DNA of 14,372 bases from Minisyncoccota bacterium (GTDB lineage: Bacteria; Patescibacteriota; Minisyncoccia; Minisyncoccales; Minisyncoccaceae), in NCBI GenBank assembly GCA_028704295.1, contig JAQVLF010000017.1:1-14372 (forward strand), in the 5' to 3' direction. Shown here piece after piece: positions 1-6,245 of the stretch (the stretch's first letter is position 1; each line of letters begins with the position of its first letter). A model generated the notes under the pieces. It was not told the DNA's origin. It searched no databases and saw nothing but the letters and a program-made list of their open reading frames with translations. A program made the translations under genes and the position numbers.

Positions 1-110
1 TTAGAAGTTGTGATAACTCCGTAATTTAATAATGAAAGCTCTCCTTTAGTTGTTTCAATAAGGCCAAATCCTGTTATGGCTGTACCTGGATCTATTCCTA
101 ATATTATCAT
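1..110 (-). CDS. ruvC: Crossover junction endodeoxyribonuclease RuvC, N-terminal fragment
   Basis: Only the first 36 codons are in the window; the gene runs off the left edge. The protein opens MIILGIDPGTAITGFGLIE, which is the RuvC N-terminus. It contains the first catalytic aspartate, in GIDPG, on the first strand of the RNase H-like fold. RuvC resolves Holliday junctions made during recombination and works with RuvAB. The start ATG (108-110) shares one base with the yebC stop codon (TAATG), so the two genes are very likely translationally coupled in one minus-strand unit. ruvB is also in this window but about 5 kb away in a different unit; ruvA is not seen and may lie beyond the left edge. 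Confidence 0.88.
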   Translation of the reverse strand, partial: MIILGIDPGTAITGFGLIETTKGELSLLNYGVITTS

Positions 111-820
111 TAATCTTTTAAGTTAGAGTAAATTTCTTTAACATCTTCAGAATCGTCTAAAGCTTCAAAGAGTTTGTAATTCTTTTCTTTATCAGCCTCT
201 ATTTTTTCATTTGGAATCCACGCCAAGGAAGTGCTTTCTATCTTATATCCCAATTCTTCAATGTTCTTTTTAACACTATCTAGTTCTTCTAATTTAGTTT
301 CTACTTCTATCACATCATCTAAAATAGAAATGTCTTGAGCGCCTGCACTGATTAAATCTAATTCCATGTCTTCATCACTTTTCTCTCCTCTTTTAACTAG
401 AATAATTCCTTTCTTTTCAAACATCCATCTAACAGCTCCAGCTTCAACCATTTTGCCTCCATTTTTAGACAAAAGCTGCTTTAATTCATTTAAAGATCTA
501 TTCATATTATCTGTAATTCCTTCAATCAAAATAGCTGTTCCTTCAGGACCATAAGCTTCAAATAGAAATTCTTCTAATATTTCTCCTTTAAGTTCGCCAG
601 TACCTTTTTTAATAGCTTTATCAATGCTATCAGAAGGCATGTTTTCTGATCTTGCTTTTTCTACAACCATTCTAAGCCTTGGATTAAAATCTAAATCTCC
701 TCCGCCATCTCTTGCCACTACTGTGATTTCCTTTGCAAATTTAGAAAAGACTTTGCTTCTCTTTGCATCAGCCGCACCTTTTTTATGTTTAATTGTACTC
801 CAATGTGAATGTCCGCTCAT
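110..820 (-). CDS. yebC: YebC/TACO1-family regulatory or translation factor
   Basis: The protein is 236 residues, close to the usual family length of about 240. It begins MSGHSHWSTIKHKKGAADAK and continues to FSKFAKEI, the classic YebC N-terminus. The middle holds the ENMPSDSIDKAIKKG motif (about residues 59-73) and the YGPEGTAILIE segment (about 90-100). The acidic C-terminal third is normal for the family. Family members have been described as transcription regulators and, more recently, as factors that help ribosomes at difficult stretches such as polyproline; the sequence does not decide between these roles. The gene precedes ruvC with a one-base overlap, the common yebC-ruvC arrangement. 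No Shine-Dalgarno sequence precedes the ATG. Confidence 0.95.
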   Translation of the reverse strand: MSGHSHWSTIKHKKGAADAKRSKVFSKFAKEITVVARDGGGDLDFNPRLRMVVEKARSENMPSDSIDKAIKKGTGELKGEILEEFLFEAYGPEGTAILIEGITDNMNRSLNELKQLLSKNGGKMVEAGAVRWMFEKKGIILVKRGEKSDEDMELDLISAGAQDISILDDVIEVETKLEELDSVKKNIEELGYKIESTSLAWIPNEKIEADKEKNYKLFEALDDSEDVKEIYSNLKD

Positions 821-831
821 GTTTATATTTT

Positions 832-861
832 ATTACACTTATATCTATAATTCAAGGACAA
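832..861 (-). promoter_or_regulatory. Possible promoter for yebC-ruvC
   Basis: On the minus strand, TTGTCC (861-856) is followed 18 bp later by TGTAAT (837-832). Transcription would start about 5 nt before the yebC ATG at 820, giving an almost leaderless mRNA. Both boxes deviate from consensus, so this is tentative. Confidence 0.3.
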
Positions 862-880
862 AAAATTAAAAAAGTCAAGA

Positions 881-909
881 TTCCTTTTTTAATTATTAAT
901 TGGTATAAT
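881..909 (+). promoter_or_regulatory. Probable promoter for pcm
   Basis: A perfect TATAAT box lies at 904-909. The 17-bp-spaced -35 position (881-886, TTCCTT) is poor. The predicted start at about 916 gives a leader of about 20 nt with no Shine-Dalgarno sequence before the ATG at 937. Confidence 0.45.
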
Positions 910-936
910 GAATACAATAATCATTAAATATATTTC

Positions 937-1548
937 ATGACTAAAAAAGAATTAATATCTTTTTTAACTCAGAATGATTTTTTGAAGACGAAAAGAATAA
1001 TTGAAGCTTTTGATAAAATAGATAGAAAAGATTTTGTTCTAAAAAAATATGCTTCATCAGCATATGATGACTATCCTTTAAGCATTGGTTTTAATCAGAC
1101 AATCTCTCAACCCTCAACAGTTGCATTTATGATAGAGCTTTTAAAACCCGAGAAAGGGGATAGGATTTTAGATGTGGGTTCTGGTTCTGGATGGACTACC
1201 GCGCTTCTGGGATACATAGCAGGAAAGAACGGAAAAGTGTTTGGAGTAGAAATAATTCCAGAATTAGTGCTTTTTAGTAGAGACAATTTAGAAAAATATA
1301 GTTTGGAAAATACAAAAATTTATCAGGCAAGAATAAATGAGCTTGGACTTAAAGATAAGGCTCCTTTTAATAAAATTTTAGTTTCAGCTAAAGCAAGAGA
1401 TATTCCAGAGGCATTAATCAATCAATTAAAGATCGGGGGAGTTATGGTGATTCCAATCAGCAATTCATTATTTAAAATAACTAAGAAGAAAACAGGGATC
1501 GAGAAGCAAGAAATTCCTGGATTTGTTTTTGTTCCCTTGATTTATTAA
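937..1548 (+). CDS. pcm: Protein-L-isoaspartate O-methyltransferase-like protein
   Basis: The protein is 203 residues, close to the family's usual size of about 210. Residues 45-60 (DDYPLSIGFNQTISQP) match the PCMT signature that ends in QTISQP. Residues 77-88 (ILDVGSGSGWTT) are the SAM-binding motif I. E105 in the GVEIIPEL strand should bind the SAM ribose. The C-terminal FVFVPLIY resembles the usual FVPL ending. The enzyme transfers a methyl group from SAM to L-isoaspartyl residues and so starts repair of aged proteins. The usual glycine- or alanine-rich segment after the fifth strand reads VSAKARDIPEAL, slightly unusual but recognisable. The gene is transcribed divergently from yebC. The next gene starts 134 bp downstream and has its own promoter. 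Confidence 0.88.
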   Translation: MTKKELISFLTQNDFLKTKRIIEAFDKIDRKDFVLKKYASSAYDDYPLSIGFNQTISQPSTVAFMIELLKPEKGDRILDVGSGSGWTTALLGYIAGKNGKVFGVEIIPELVLFSRDNLEKYSLENTKIYQARINELGLKDKAPFNKILVSAKARDIPEALINQLKIGGVMVIPISNSLFKITKKKTGIEKQEIPGFVFVPLIY

Positions 1549-1631
1549 GTAAAAAATAACATCAATATTTTTGACATTTTGTTGATATCGAAGATTGCAA
1601 TATAAACTAAAATTTGCTCGAGAAAAAAATT

Positions 1632-1700
1632 TAATTGTATCAAAAGTATTGACTAATTGTATCAGAATGATACAATTGAGATATGAAAATGATTCAATTA
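1632..1700 (+). promoter_or_regulatory. Promoter and symmetric four-half-site operator of the HTH-Fic gene
   Basis: The promoter is TTGACT (1649-1654), a 16-bp spacer and TACAAT (1671-1676), predicting a start at or next to the ATG at 1683. Four half-sites surround it. AATTGTATCA occurs at 1633-1642 and again at 1655-1664. Its reverse complement TGATACAATT is at 1668-1677. A one-mismatch copy, TGATTCAATT, is at 1690-1699. The inner pair forms a perfect 10-bp inverted repeat with a GAA spacer that covers the promoter spacer and the -10 box. The outer pair is exactly symmetric about the same centre, position 1666, and each outer site is 22 bp (about two helical turns) from its inner neighbour. 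The last half-site lies inside codons 3-6 of the gene. Confidence 0.72.
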
Positions 1701-2735
1701 GATGAAAGGCAAAAAAAGGTATTAGAATTTATTTCAAAAAATCCGGGGGTTCAAAACAAGGACATCCTTAACTATTTGAGAGGAAATATATCAAGGGCTA
1801 CAATCGTGAGAGATTTAGTTTCTTTATATGAAAATGATCTGATTGAAAGAAAGGGCGAAGGAAGAAATGTCGGCTATTTTGAAAAAATATCAAGCAGTTT
1901 GCTTTCCTTTATTGACCCTAATAAATATTTCGAAAAAGATCCGGATGAAAGAAAACTTTTATCAAAAAGTTTTAATTTTGAGATTTTTAAAAAGCTTAAT
2001 AATCTATTCTCAGAACAAGAACTTGATGAATTAGACAAATTAAATAATAGCTATAGAAAAAGAATTAAAAAATTAAGTCCGGCTATTTTAAAAAGAGAGT
2101 GGGAGAGAATGATAATAGAGCTTTCTTGGAAGTCTTCTAAAATAGAGGGGAATACGTATAATTTAATTGATACTGAAATATTGATTAAAGAGAATATAGA
2201 GGCTAAAGGACATAAAAAGGAAGAGGCGATTATGATTTTAAATCATAAAAAAGCTTTAGACTATATTTTAGAATCAAAAGACGATTTCAAGAAAATAAAT
2301 TGGAGAGATATTGAAAATATACATTCTTTATTAATTCAAAATTTAGGAGTTAAGAAGGGAATTAGAAGAAATGCTGTTGGAATATTGGGAACAAACTATA
2401 AACCATTTGATAATCAGTATCAAATTAAGGAAGCTTTGGAAAAAATGGTTGAATTAGTTAATAAAACAAAGCATCCAATAGAAAAGGCTTTGATTATTGG
2501 ACTAGTTTTACCGTATATTCAACCATTTGAAGATGGAAATAAAAGAACATCTAGAATCTCTGCAAATGCTATTTTATTAGCTCATGATTATTCCTTGTTA
2601 TCTTTTAGGAGTATAAATGAGGTTGATTACAAAAAAGCCTTGATTTTGTTTTATGAACAGAATAATGCAAGATTATTTAAAGAACTGTTTGTTGAACAAT
2701 TTAAGTTTTCTATTACAAATTATTTTTGCCGATAA
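1683..2735 (+). CDS. HTH-Fic domain protein with altered catalytic motif
   Basis: The protein is 350 residues. Residues 5-70 look like a winged helix (KKVLEFISKNPG, then NKDILNYL and SRATIVRDLVSL), suited to DNA binding. Residues 140-300 are a Fic fold. The inhibitory-helix motif [ST]xxxE[GN] appears as S151-SKI-E155-G156, which places it among Fic proteins autoinhibited by an N-terminal helix. The Fic core loop reads QPFEDGNKRTSR (280-291). The family consensus is HxFx(D/E)GN(G/K)RxxR, so the catalytic histidine position is glutamine here. Fic enzymes usually transfer AMP to hydroxyl side chains; without the histidine this activity may be lost or changed. The gene sits behind a symmetric operator, so autoregulation through the N-terminal HTH is likely. 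No partner toxin or antitoxin gene is visible beside it. Confidence 0.85.
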   Translation: MKMIQLDERQKKVLEFISKNPGVQNKDILNYLRGNISRATIVRDLVSLYENDLIERKGEGRNVGYFEKISSSLLSFIDPNKYFEKDPDERKLLSKSFNFEIFKKLNNLFSEQELDELDKLNNSYRKRIKKLSPAILKREWERMIIELSWKSSKIEGNTYNLIDTEILIKENIEAKGHKKEEAIMILNHKKALDYILESKDDFKKINWRDIENIHSLLIQNLGVKKGIRRNAVGILGTNYKPFDNQYQIKEALEKMVELVNKTKHPIEKALIIGLVLPYIQPFEDGNKRTSRISANAILLAHDYSLLSFRSINEVDYKKALILFYEQNNARLFKELFVEQFKFSITNYFCR

Positions 2736-2754
2736 AAAATATATATGCTATACT
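2726..2754 (+). promoter_or_regulatory. Promoter of the small helical-hairpin gene pair
   Basis: TTGCCG (2726-2731), a 17-bp spacer and TATACT (2749-2754), with an upstream TG at 2746-2747, make a good extended -10 promoter. The -35 box overlaps the end of the Fic gene. The predicted start is about 2761, giving a leader of about 57 nt. Confidence 0.6.
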
Positions 2755-2771
2755 AATATAAATTTAGGAGA

Positions 2772-2786
2772 AGTTTTTAAAACTTG
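2772..2786. repeat. Perfect 15-bp palindrome in the leader
   Basis: AAGTTTTTAAAACTT has 7-bp arms around one central base. It lies about 11 nt after the predicted start site of the small gene pair. Such a tight palindrome is a poor RNA hairpin but a reasonable protein-binding site. Its AT composition means chance cannot be excluded. Confidence 0.3.
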
Positions 2787-2817
2787 GTTTATTCATAAAT
2801 AATTAATAGGTAAAAAA

Positions 2818-3264
2818 ATGGAGGAAAATAATGAATGCGTTATTAAAAGAGAGCGCAATATTAAAAAAATTCTAGAAACTTTAGAATCAGAAAAAAAATC
2901 TCTTCGCGATTTTGAGGAAATTTCTAGGGTTTTAGGAGAAGGAGATGAAGATAAAAACATATTGAATATTATAAAAGAGAAGGAAAAGCATGTTAAGGAA
3001 CTTGAATACCTACTCAAGCTAGAGTCTGCAGAAACATGCAATATAAAAGACGTGAAAGCAAAGGAAACACTGGAAAGAATTTTGGAAAGTGAAAAGACAA
3101 ATGAAAATCTTACTAGCTTCTTTTCCTCACTATTAGATTTAGGGGTGGACAATTGTTTTAAAGAAGAGCTTGGAGAAGCCTTTAGAAGCGATTTGAAGAA
3201 TCTTGAGCTTAATTCTATTAATCATCAAGATTTAGTTTCAAAATTTATTAATAAATATAAATAA
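2818..3264 (+). CDS. Hypothetical protein with two helical-hairpin repeats
   Basis: The protein is 148 residues, charged, and predicted all-helical; I do not recognise the family. Residues 14-69 and 84-133 appear to be two copies of one helical hairpin. Each starts with L-E-S-E-K (22-26 and 89-93) followed by a phenylalanine-containing helix, a short acidic turn and a second helix. The first copy has the segment KEKEKHVKELEYLL (53-66), which closely matches the next gene. The spacing is reminiscent of ferritin-like two-helix units, but the expected ExxH metal motif is not met (glutamate is four residues before the histidine), so no metal role is claimed. There is no signal peptide or membrane segment. 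A weak AGG lies 8 nt before the ATG. It is followed after one base by the related gene at 3266. Confidence 0.65.
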   Translation: MEENNECVIKRERNIKKILETLESEKKSLRDFEEISRVLGEGDEDKNILNIIKEKEKHVKELEYLLKLESAETCNIKDVKAKETLERILESEKTNENLTSFFSSLLDLGVDNCFKEELGEAFRSDLKNLELNSINHQDLVSKFINKYK

Positions 3265-3265
3265 T

Positions 3266-3490
3266 ATGGACGAAAAAAGCTGTTCTCTTTCAAAAATAAA
3301 TATTGTACAGGACTTAATAAACATTTTGAATTCAGAGAAATATACATTAACCAATTATCAAGAGTTTTATAATTTAGCTGATGCTGAAGATAAAGAAACT
3401 TTAGCTAGTATAATAGAGGAACAAAAAGAGCATGTTAAGACAATGGCCAACTTGATACAAATAGCAGAAGATTTTTATTTAAAGAAATAG
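3266..3490 (+). CDS. Hypothetical small helical-hairpin protein, paralogous to the upstream repeat
   Basis: The protein is 74 residues, essentially one copy of the hairpin unit found in the preceding gene. The matching parts are LNSEKYTLTNYQEF (21-34) against LESEKKSLRDFEEI, and IIEEQKEHVKTMANLI (49-64) against IIKEKEKHVKELEYLL. The histidine (H56 here, H58 in the neighbour) and the following valine-lysine are conserved. The ATG lies one base after the upstream stop (TAATATG), so it is probably translated by coupling. It is likely soluble and cytoplasmic. The two proteins may interact through the shared fold, but no function can be assigned. Confidence 0.65.
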   Translation: MDEKSCSLSKINIVQDLINILNSEKYTLTNYQEFYNLADAEDKETLASIIEEQKEHVKTMANLIQIAEDFYLKK

Positions 3491-3514
3491 TTCCTCATGA
3501 CATATTTATTTAAT

Positions 3515-4436
3515 ATGAAATTCAAAAAGAAAAATACATCCTTTACTCTATAGAACTCCTAGTAGTAATAGTAATCATTGGAGTATTAGCAGCAGTTATT
3601 GTAGTAGGGCTTACTACTTCTTCCATTTCTAAAGCTAATATAACTAAGCTTAGGGCGTTTGAGGGGAGTATAACCAATGGCCTCTCTGTTAAATGGCATC
3701 TAAGTGGAAGTTAGAGAAGTAACCGGAACATCAGCGCCTTATCACATTCTGGATGCTTGGGGGAATAATTTGGAACTTTAGGTAATGGAGGATGTTCGCA
3801 AGGTCTATCCACTTGCCCGAATTTTATTTCTGAATCATCTAAGTAGTGTATGTCGGGAGGATGTATGAGTTTTGATGGACTGACGATTATATTAATATTC
3901 CTAATAGTGTAAGTTCTAAGCCCACGGACAAGCTGACTGTTTCTGTTTGGGCGATGATTGGGGTGCCTGCAAGTGATAGAAATTATGAGCTGCACGGAGG
4001 CAGGAGGATATAACATAAATATTACAAGCCAGTACCCTGGTTTATGTGAACGGAAGTTATCGTTCGCCAACTTTCAGCCCCCACAGTTCTATCTTCTGGC
4101 TGGCATCTTTTTGTTTTTACTTTTGATGGAAGATATACAAAATCATATTTTGATGGTCAGCACAAAAATCAATCCGATCCGGGAGCAGCATATCCGACAA
4201 CCTATTCTGCAAATAATAGTTTACAAATAGGAGCTGAAGCTGGATCCGGAAGTGCTCCAGTAGCTGGAAACTATTTTCAAGGAAAGATAGATGATATTTG
4301 CATATATAATGGAACTATATCTTCGGCTCAAATCAAACAAAATTATATTGCAGGATTAAATTCTCTTTTATCAAAAGGTTTAATCTCAAGAGAAGAATAT
4401 AATCAAAAAATAGAGAATCTAGGCAGTGCGTTTTAA
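3515..4436 (+). pseudogene. Prepilin-like LamG-domain gene, multiply frameshifted
   Basis: Joining segments from all three frames restores one protein. It has a type IV prepilin N-terminus: a basic MKFKKKN leader, FTL, then IELLVVIVIIGVLAAVIVV with glutamate at position 5. A LamG/concanavalin-like domain follows, with SFDG, DDYINIPNSV, SVWAMIG, WHLFVFTFDG and GKIDDICIYNG. The tail is YIAGLNSLLSKGLISREEYN. Single-base breaks are visible near 3550, 3710, 3773, 3868, 3990, 4041 and 4081, and there is an in-frame TAG near 3840. The prepilin cleavage position -1 is serine (TSFTL) rather than the usual glycine. Once frames are joined the protein segments are well preserved, so the damage is recent or an artefact of assembly. 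When intact it would be a secreted, fibre-associated surface protein. Its end overlaps the convergent lamin-tail gene by 18 bp. Confidence 0.75.
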
Positions 4437-5060
4437 TTGCTTTCTTGTTAAAGCAAGAGCTATTGCTGAAATAAAAGAAAAGCCGATCATTTCATAAAAA
4501 GGAAAGACATTACTTTCTTTTTTAATTTCTATTGATTCTTCTTTTGGAGCAATTTCAATTTTGTTCTCAATATTAATTTCTTTAGGAGATCCATTTGGAT
4601 TCATGCTTGTCTGCCAATTATCTTCAATTCTTTCCATTGTTTGTTTTGTGCTGTTGTCTCCATAAGTCCAACCATCCTTAAAATTAACTTCATCTATTAA
4701 ATTGTTTTGGTTATCTTTCAATAGAATTACACCTCCTGTATTTTTCATTGCTCCAGTATAGATTAAATCTGCTTTAGTATTTGAAAGAGTCTCATCATTT
4801 GTTCTCTCTAAAATGAAAAAGTTTTTTGCTTTTATTGTTCCTTCAAGCTTTATTTCTTTATCATTTATCATTAAAGTATAATTATCTAAAGAAATATTTT
4901 CATTTGTTGTATTAAAAAGTTCAAGCCATTCATCATTTGAGCTTGTTTCTGTTCCCATCCAGGCAATCTCATTGATAATGATGGTTTTTGCGTAAGCAAT
5001 ATTGAAAGAAAAGAACATCAAAAATAGTATTATAAGAGTGGAGATTGATCGTTTGGACAT
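4419..5060 (-). CDS. Lamin-tail-domain surface protein with C-terminal membrane anchor
   Basis: The protein is 213 residues. It has a signal peptide (about 1-24: positively charged MSKR, hydrophobic core, AYA before K25). A lamin-tail (LTD) domain spans about 25-155 and begins IIINEIAWMGTETSSNDEWLEL, shortened here to its key residues N30, E31, W34, E44 and W45. A charged linker rich in glutamate and lysine (about 160-184) follows. A hydrophobic anchor lies at about 186-205, followed by the basic tail RKQLKRTA. The expected topology is a domain outside the cell held by the C-terminal helix. LTD domains are common in exported proteins of these bacteria; their ligand is unclear. The chosen ATG gives the complete signal peptide but overlaps the ruvB end by 31 bp. 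No Shine-Dalgarno sequence is present, so expression probably depends on ruvB translation. Confidence 0.8.
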   Translation of the reverse strand: MSKRSISTLIILFLMFFSFNIAYAKTIIINEIAWMGTETSSNDEWLELFNTTNENISLDNYTLMINDKEIKLEGTIKAKNFFILERTNDETLSNTKADLIYTGAMKNTGGVILLKDNQNNLIDEVNFKDGWTYGDNSTKQTMERIEDNWQTSMNPNGSPKEINIENKIEIAPKEESIEIKKESNVFPFYEMIGFSFISAIALALTRKQLKRTA

Positions 5061-6046
5061 ATATTTAAATGTTTGTAGGCTTTTTTTGTAGCAATTCTTC
5101 CTTTAGGAGTTCTCTGAATTAATTCTAGTTGCATAAGGTAAGGTTCGTAAATATCTAGAATAGCTCTTTCTTCTTCGTTTGTTGCTGCTGCCAAAGGCTG
5201 TATTCCGACCGGACCGCCATTGAATTTTTCTATAATAGCTGATATAATTTTCCTGTCTTCCTTTTCTAGACCGAGTTCATCAATCTCTAGAAAATCTAGT
5301 GATTTTTTTGTAATATCGTAAGTTATAATACCATCGCCTTTTACTTCAGCAAAATCACGGACTCTTTTTAAAAGTTTGTTTGCGATTCTAGGAGTGAAAC
5401 GGGATCTCTTAGCTATTTGTAAAACAGAGTCGTTATCAATATCTGTTTTTAGAATAGAGGAAGACCTTTTAATTATTTTTTGTATTTCTTCTTCGGAATA
5501 AAAATTTAACTGAAAGCTAGCACCGAATCTGCTCCGAAGAGGGGAGGTTAATAAGTCTAATCTGGTGGTTGCGCCTATTAGGGTAAATCTAGGAAGATTG
5601 AGATCGATTGTTTTAGCCATAGGGCCTTTCCCTAAAATTAAGCTAATCTTAAAATCCTCCATTGCAGAATAAAGATATTCTTCGATCATGTGGTTGATTC
5701 TATGAATTTCATCTATAAAAAGAATATCGCCTTGTTTTAAGTTAGTTAAAATTGCAACAATGTCTCCTGATTTTTCAATAACAGGGCCAGCAATCATTTT
5801 AATTCTGCTTTCTGTTTCATAGGCAATTAAATTAGCAAGCGTGGTCTTTCCTAAACCAGGAGGACCATAAAACAAAATGTGGTCAGGAACCTCATCTCGC
5901 TTTTTTGCAGCAGACAAAATGATATGCAGATTGTCTTTTATTCTAGCTTGTCCTATATACGAATCCCATGTTGTAGGACGAAGTTCAGAATCTAAAATAT
6001 CGCCTTTTTTGGTTATATTTTGTGAATTTCTCTTGACATCATTCAT
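5030..6046 (-). CDS. ruvB: Holliday junction branch migration ATPase RuvB
   Basis: The protein is 338 residues, normal for RuvB. The N-terminus has ELRPTTWDSYIGQ (21-33). Walker A is GPPGLGKTT (61-69), Walker B is ILFIDEIH (108-115), and sensor 1 is GATTR (158-162). The SPLRSRFG motif (168-175) supplies the arginine finger. The C-terminal winged helix contains GGPVGIQPLAAATNEE and ends in the usual RTPKGR region. RuvB forms hexameric rings that pull DNA through RuvA-bound Holliday junctions; RuvC then cuts. ruvA is not in the window. The gene follows pilB on the minus strand with a 158-bp gap holding a candidate RNA on the opposite strand, whose -35 box lies within the first ruvB codons. The lamin-tail gene starts inside its 3' end. 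Confidence 0.97.
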   Translation of the reverse strand: MNDVKRNSQNITKKGDILDSELRPTTWDSYIGQARIKDNLHIILSAAKKRDEVPDHILFYGPPGLGKTTLANLIAYETESRIKMIAGPVIEKSGDIVAILTNLKQGDILFIDEIHRINHMIEEYLYSAMEDFKISLILGKGPMAKTIDLNLPRFTLIGATTRLDLLTSPLRSRFGASFQLNFYSEEEIQKIIKRSSSILKTDIDNDSVLQIAKRSRFTPRIANKLLKRVRDFAEVKGDGIITYDITKKSLDFLEIDELGLEKEDRKIISAIIEKFNGGPVGIQPLAAATNEEERAILDIYEPYLMQLELIQRTPKGRIATKKAYKHLNICPNDQSPLL

Positions 6047-6061
6047 AAACTATGTTATATT
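6033..6061 (+). promoter_or_regulatory. Strong promoter for the candidate RNA
   Basis: TTGACA (6033-6038) matches the -35 consensus. After exactly 17 bp comes TATATT (6056-6061), with TG at 6053-6054 making an extended -10. The predicted start is about 6068. This is among the best promoter matches in the window, yet it points away from ruvB and has no convincing protein gene downstream. Confidence 0.65.
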
Positions 6062-6067
6062 AACTTC

Positions 6068-6245
6068 GAACTATTTTTGAGGCGGGGGTAATTATGGGGG
6101 CATTCTTCAGTAATGGGTACTCTGGTTCACGCTAGACTACACCTCGAGAGTGTTCTTAAACTTTCAGCCAGTACGCTTGAAATCACCCCCTCCTCAGCAA
6201 TAGTTTATCCGGCAACCCTTTTGATTTCCTCAAGGGTTGTTTCTT
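6068..6245 (+). ncRNA. Candidate structured non-coding RNA, family not recognised
   Basis: The stretch from the predicted promoter start (about 6068) to a terminator-like hairpin (6213-6240) would give an RNA of about 175 nt. Its 5' end pairs with 6185-6206 in a long, nearly continuous stem. The best part pairs 6079-6089 (GAGGCGGGGGT) with 6185-6195 (ACCCCCTCCTC), with one mismatch. The stem extends outward through 6071-6075 pairing with 6199-6203. Inside are TTCAG/TTGAA (6106-6110 with 6177-6181), GTAC/GTAC (6117-6120 with 6171-6174), TGG/CCA (6123-6125 with 6168-6170) and a small ACAC/GTGT hairpin. G+C over 6079-6195 is about 50%, against roughly a third around it. The closing-stem, internal-loop and apical-arm layout recalls 6S RNA, but I see no diagnostic sequence for 6S, SRP RNA, 5S rRNA, tmRNA or RNase P. 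Confidence 0.55.

Noticed and set aside
1683..2735. Fic toxin of a toxin-antitoxin pair
   Set aside because: No small antitoxin gene is adjacent; the inhibitory motif is within the protein itself and the catalytic histidine is missing.
2818..3490. Ferritin-like metal-binding proteins
   Set aside because: The helix spacing is suggestive, but the ExxH motif is not satisfied in any copy.
3711..4230. Overlapping open frames on both strands in this stretch as separate genes
   Set aside because: They are fragments or shadows of the broken prepilin-LamG gene, which explains the whole stretch when frames are joined.
6079..6195. 5S rRNA, SRP RNA, tmRNA or RNase P RNA
   Set aside because: The terminal stem and size prompted the comparison, and the minus strand opens GGGGGTGATT like tmRNA. 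None of the diagnostic internal sequences (5S CCGAAC loop, SRP GGAAG apex, tmRNA tag and T-arm, RNase P core) is present.
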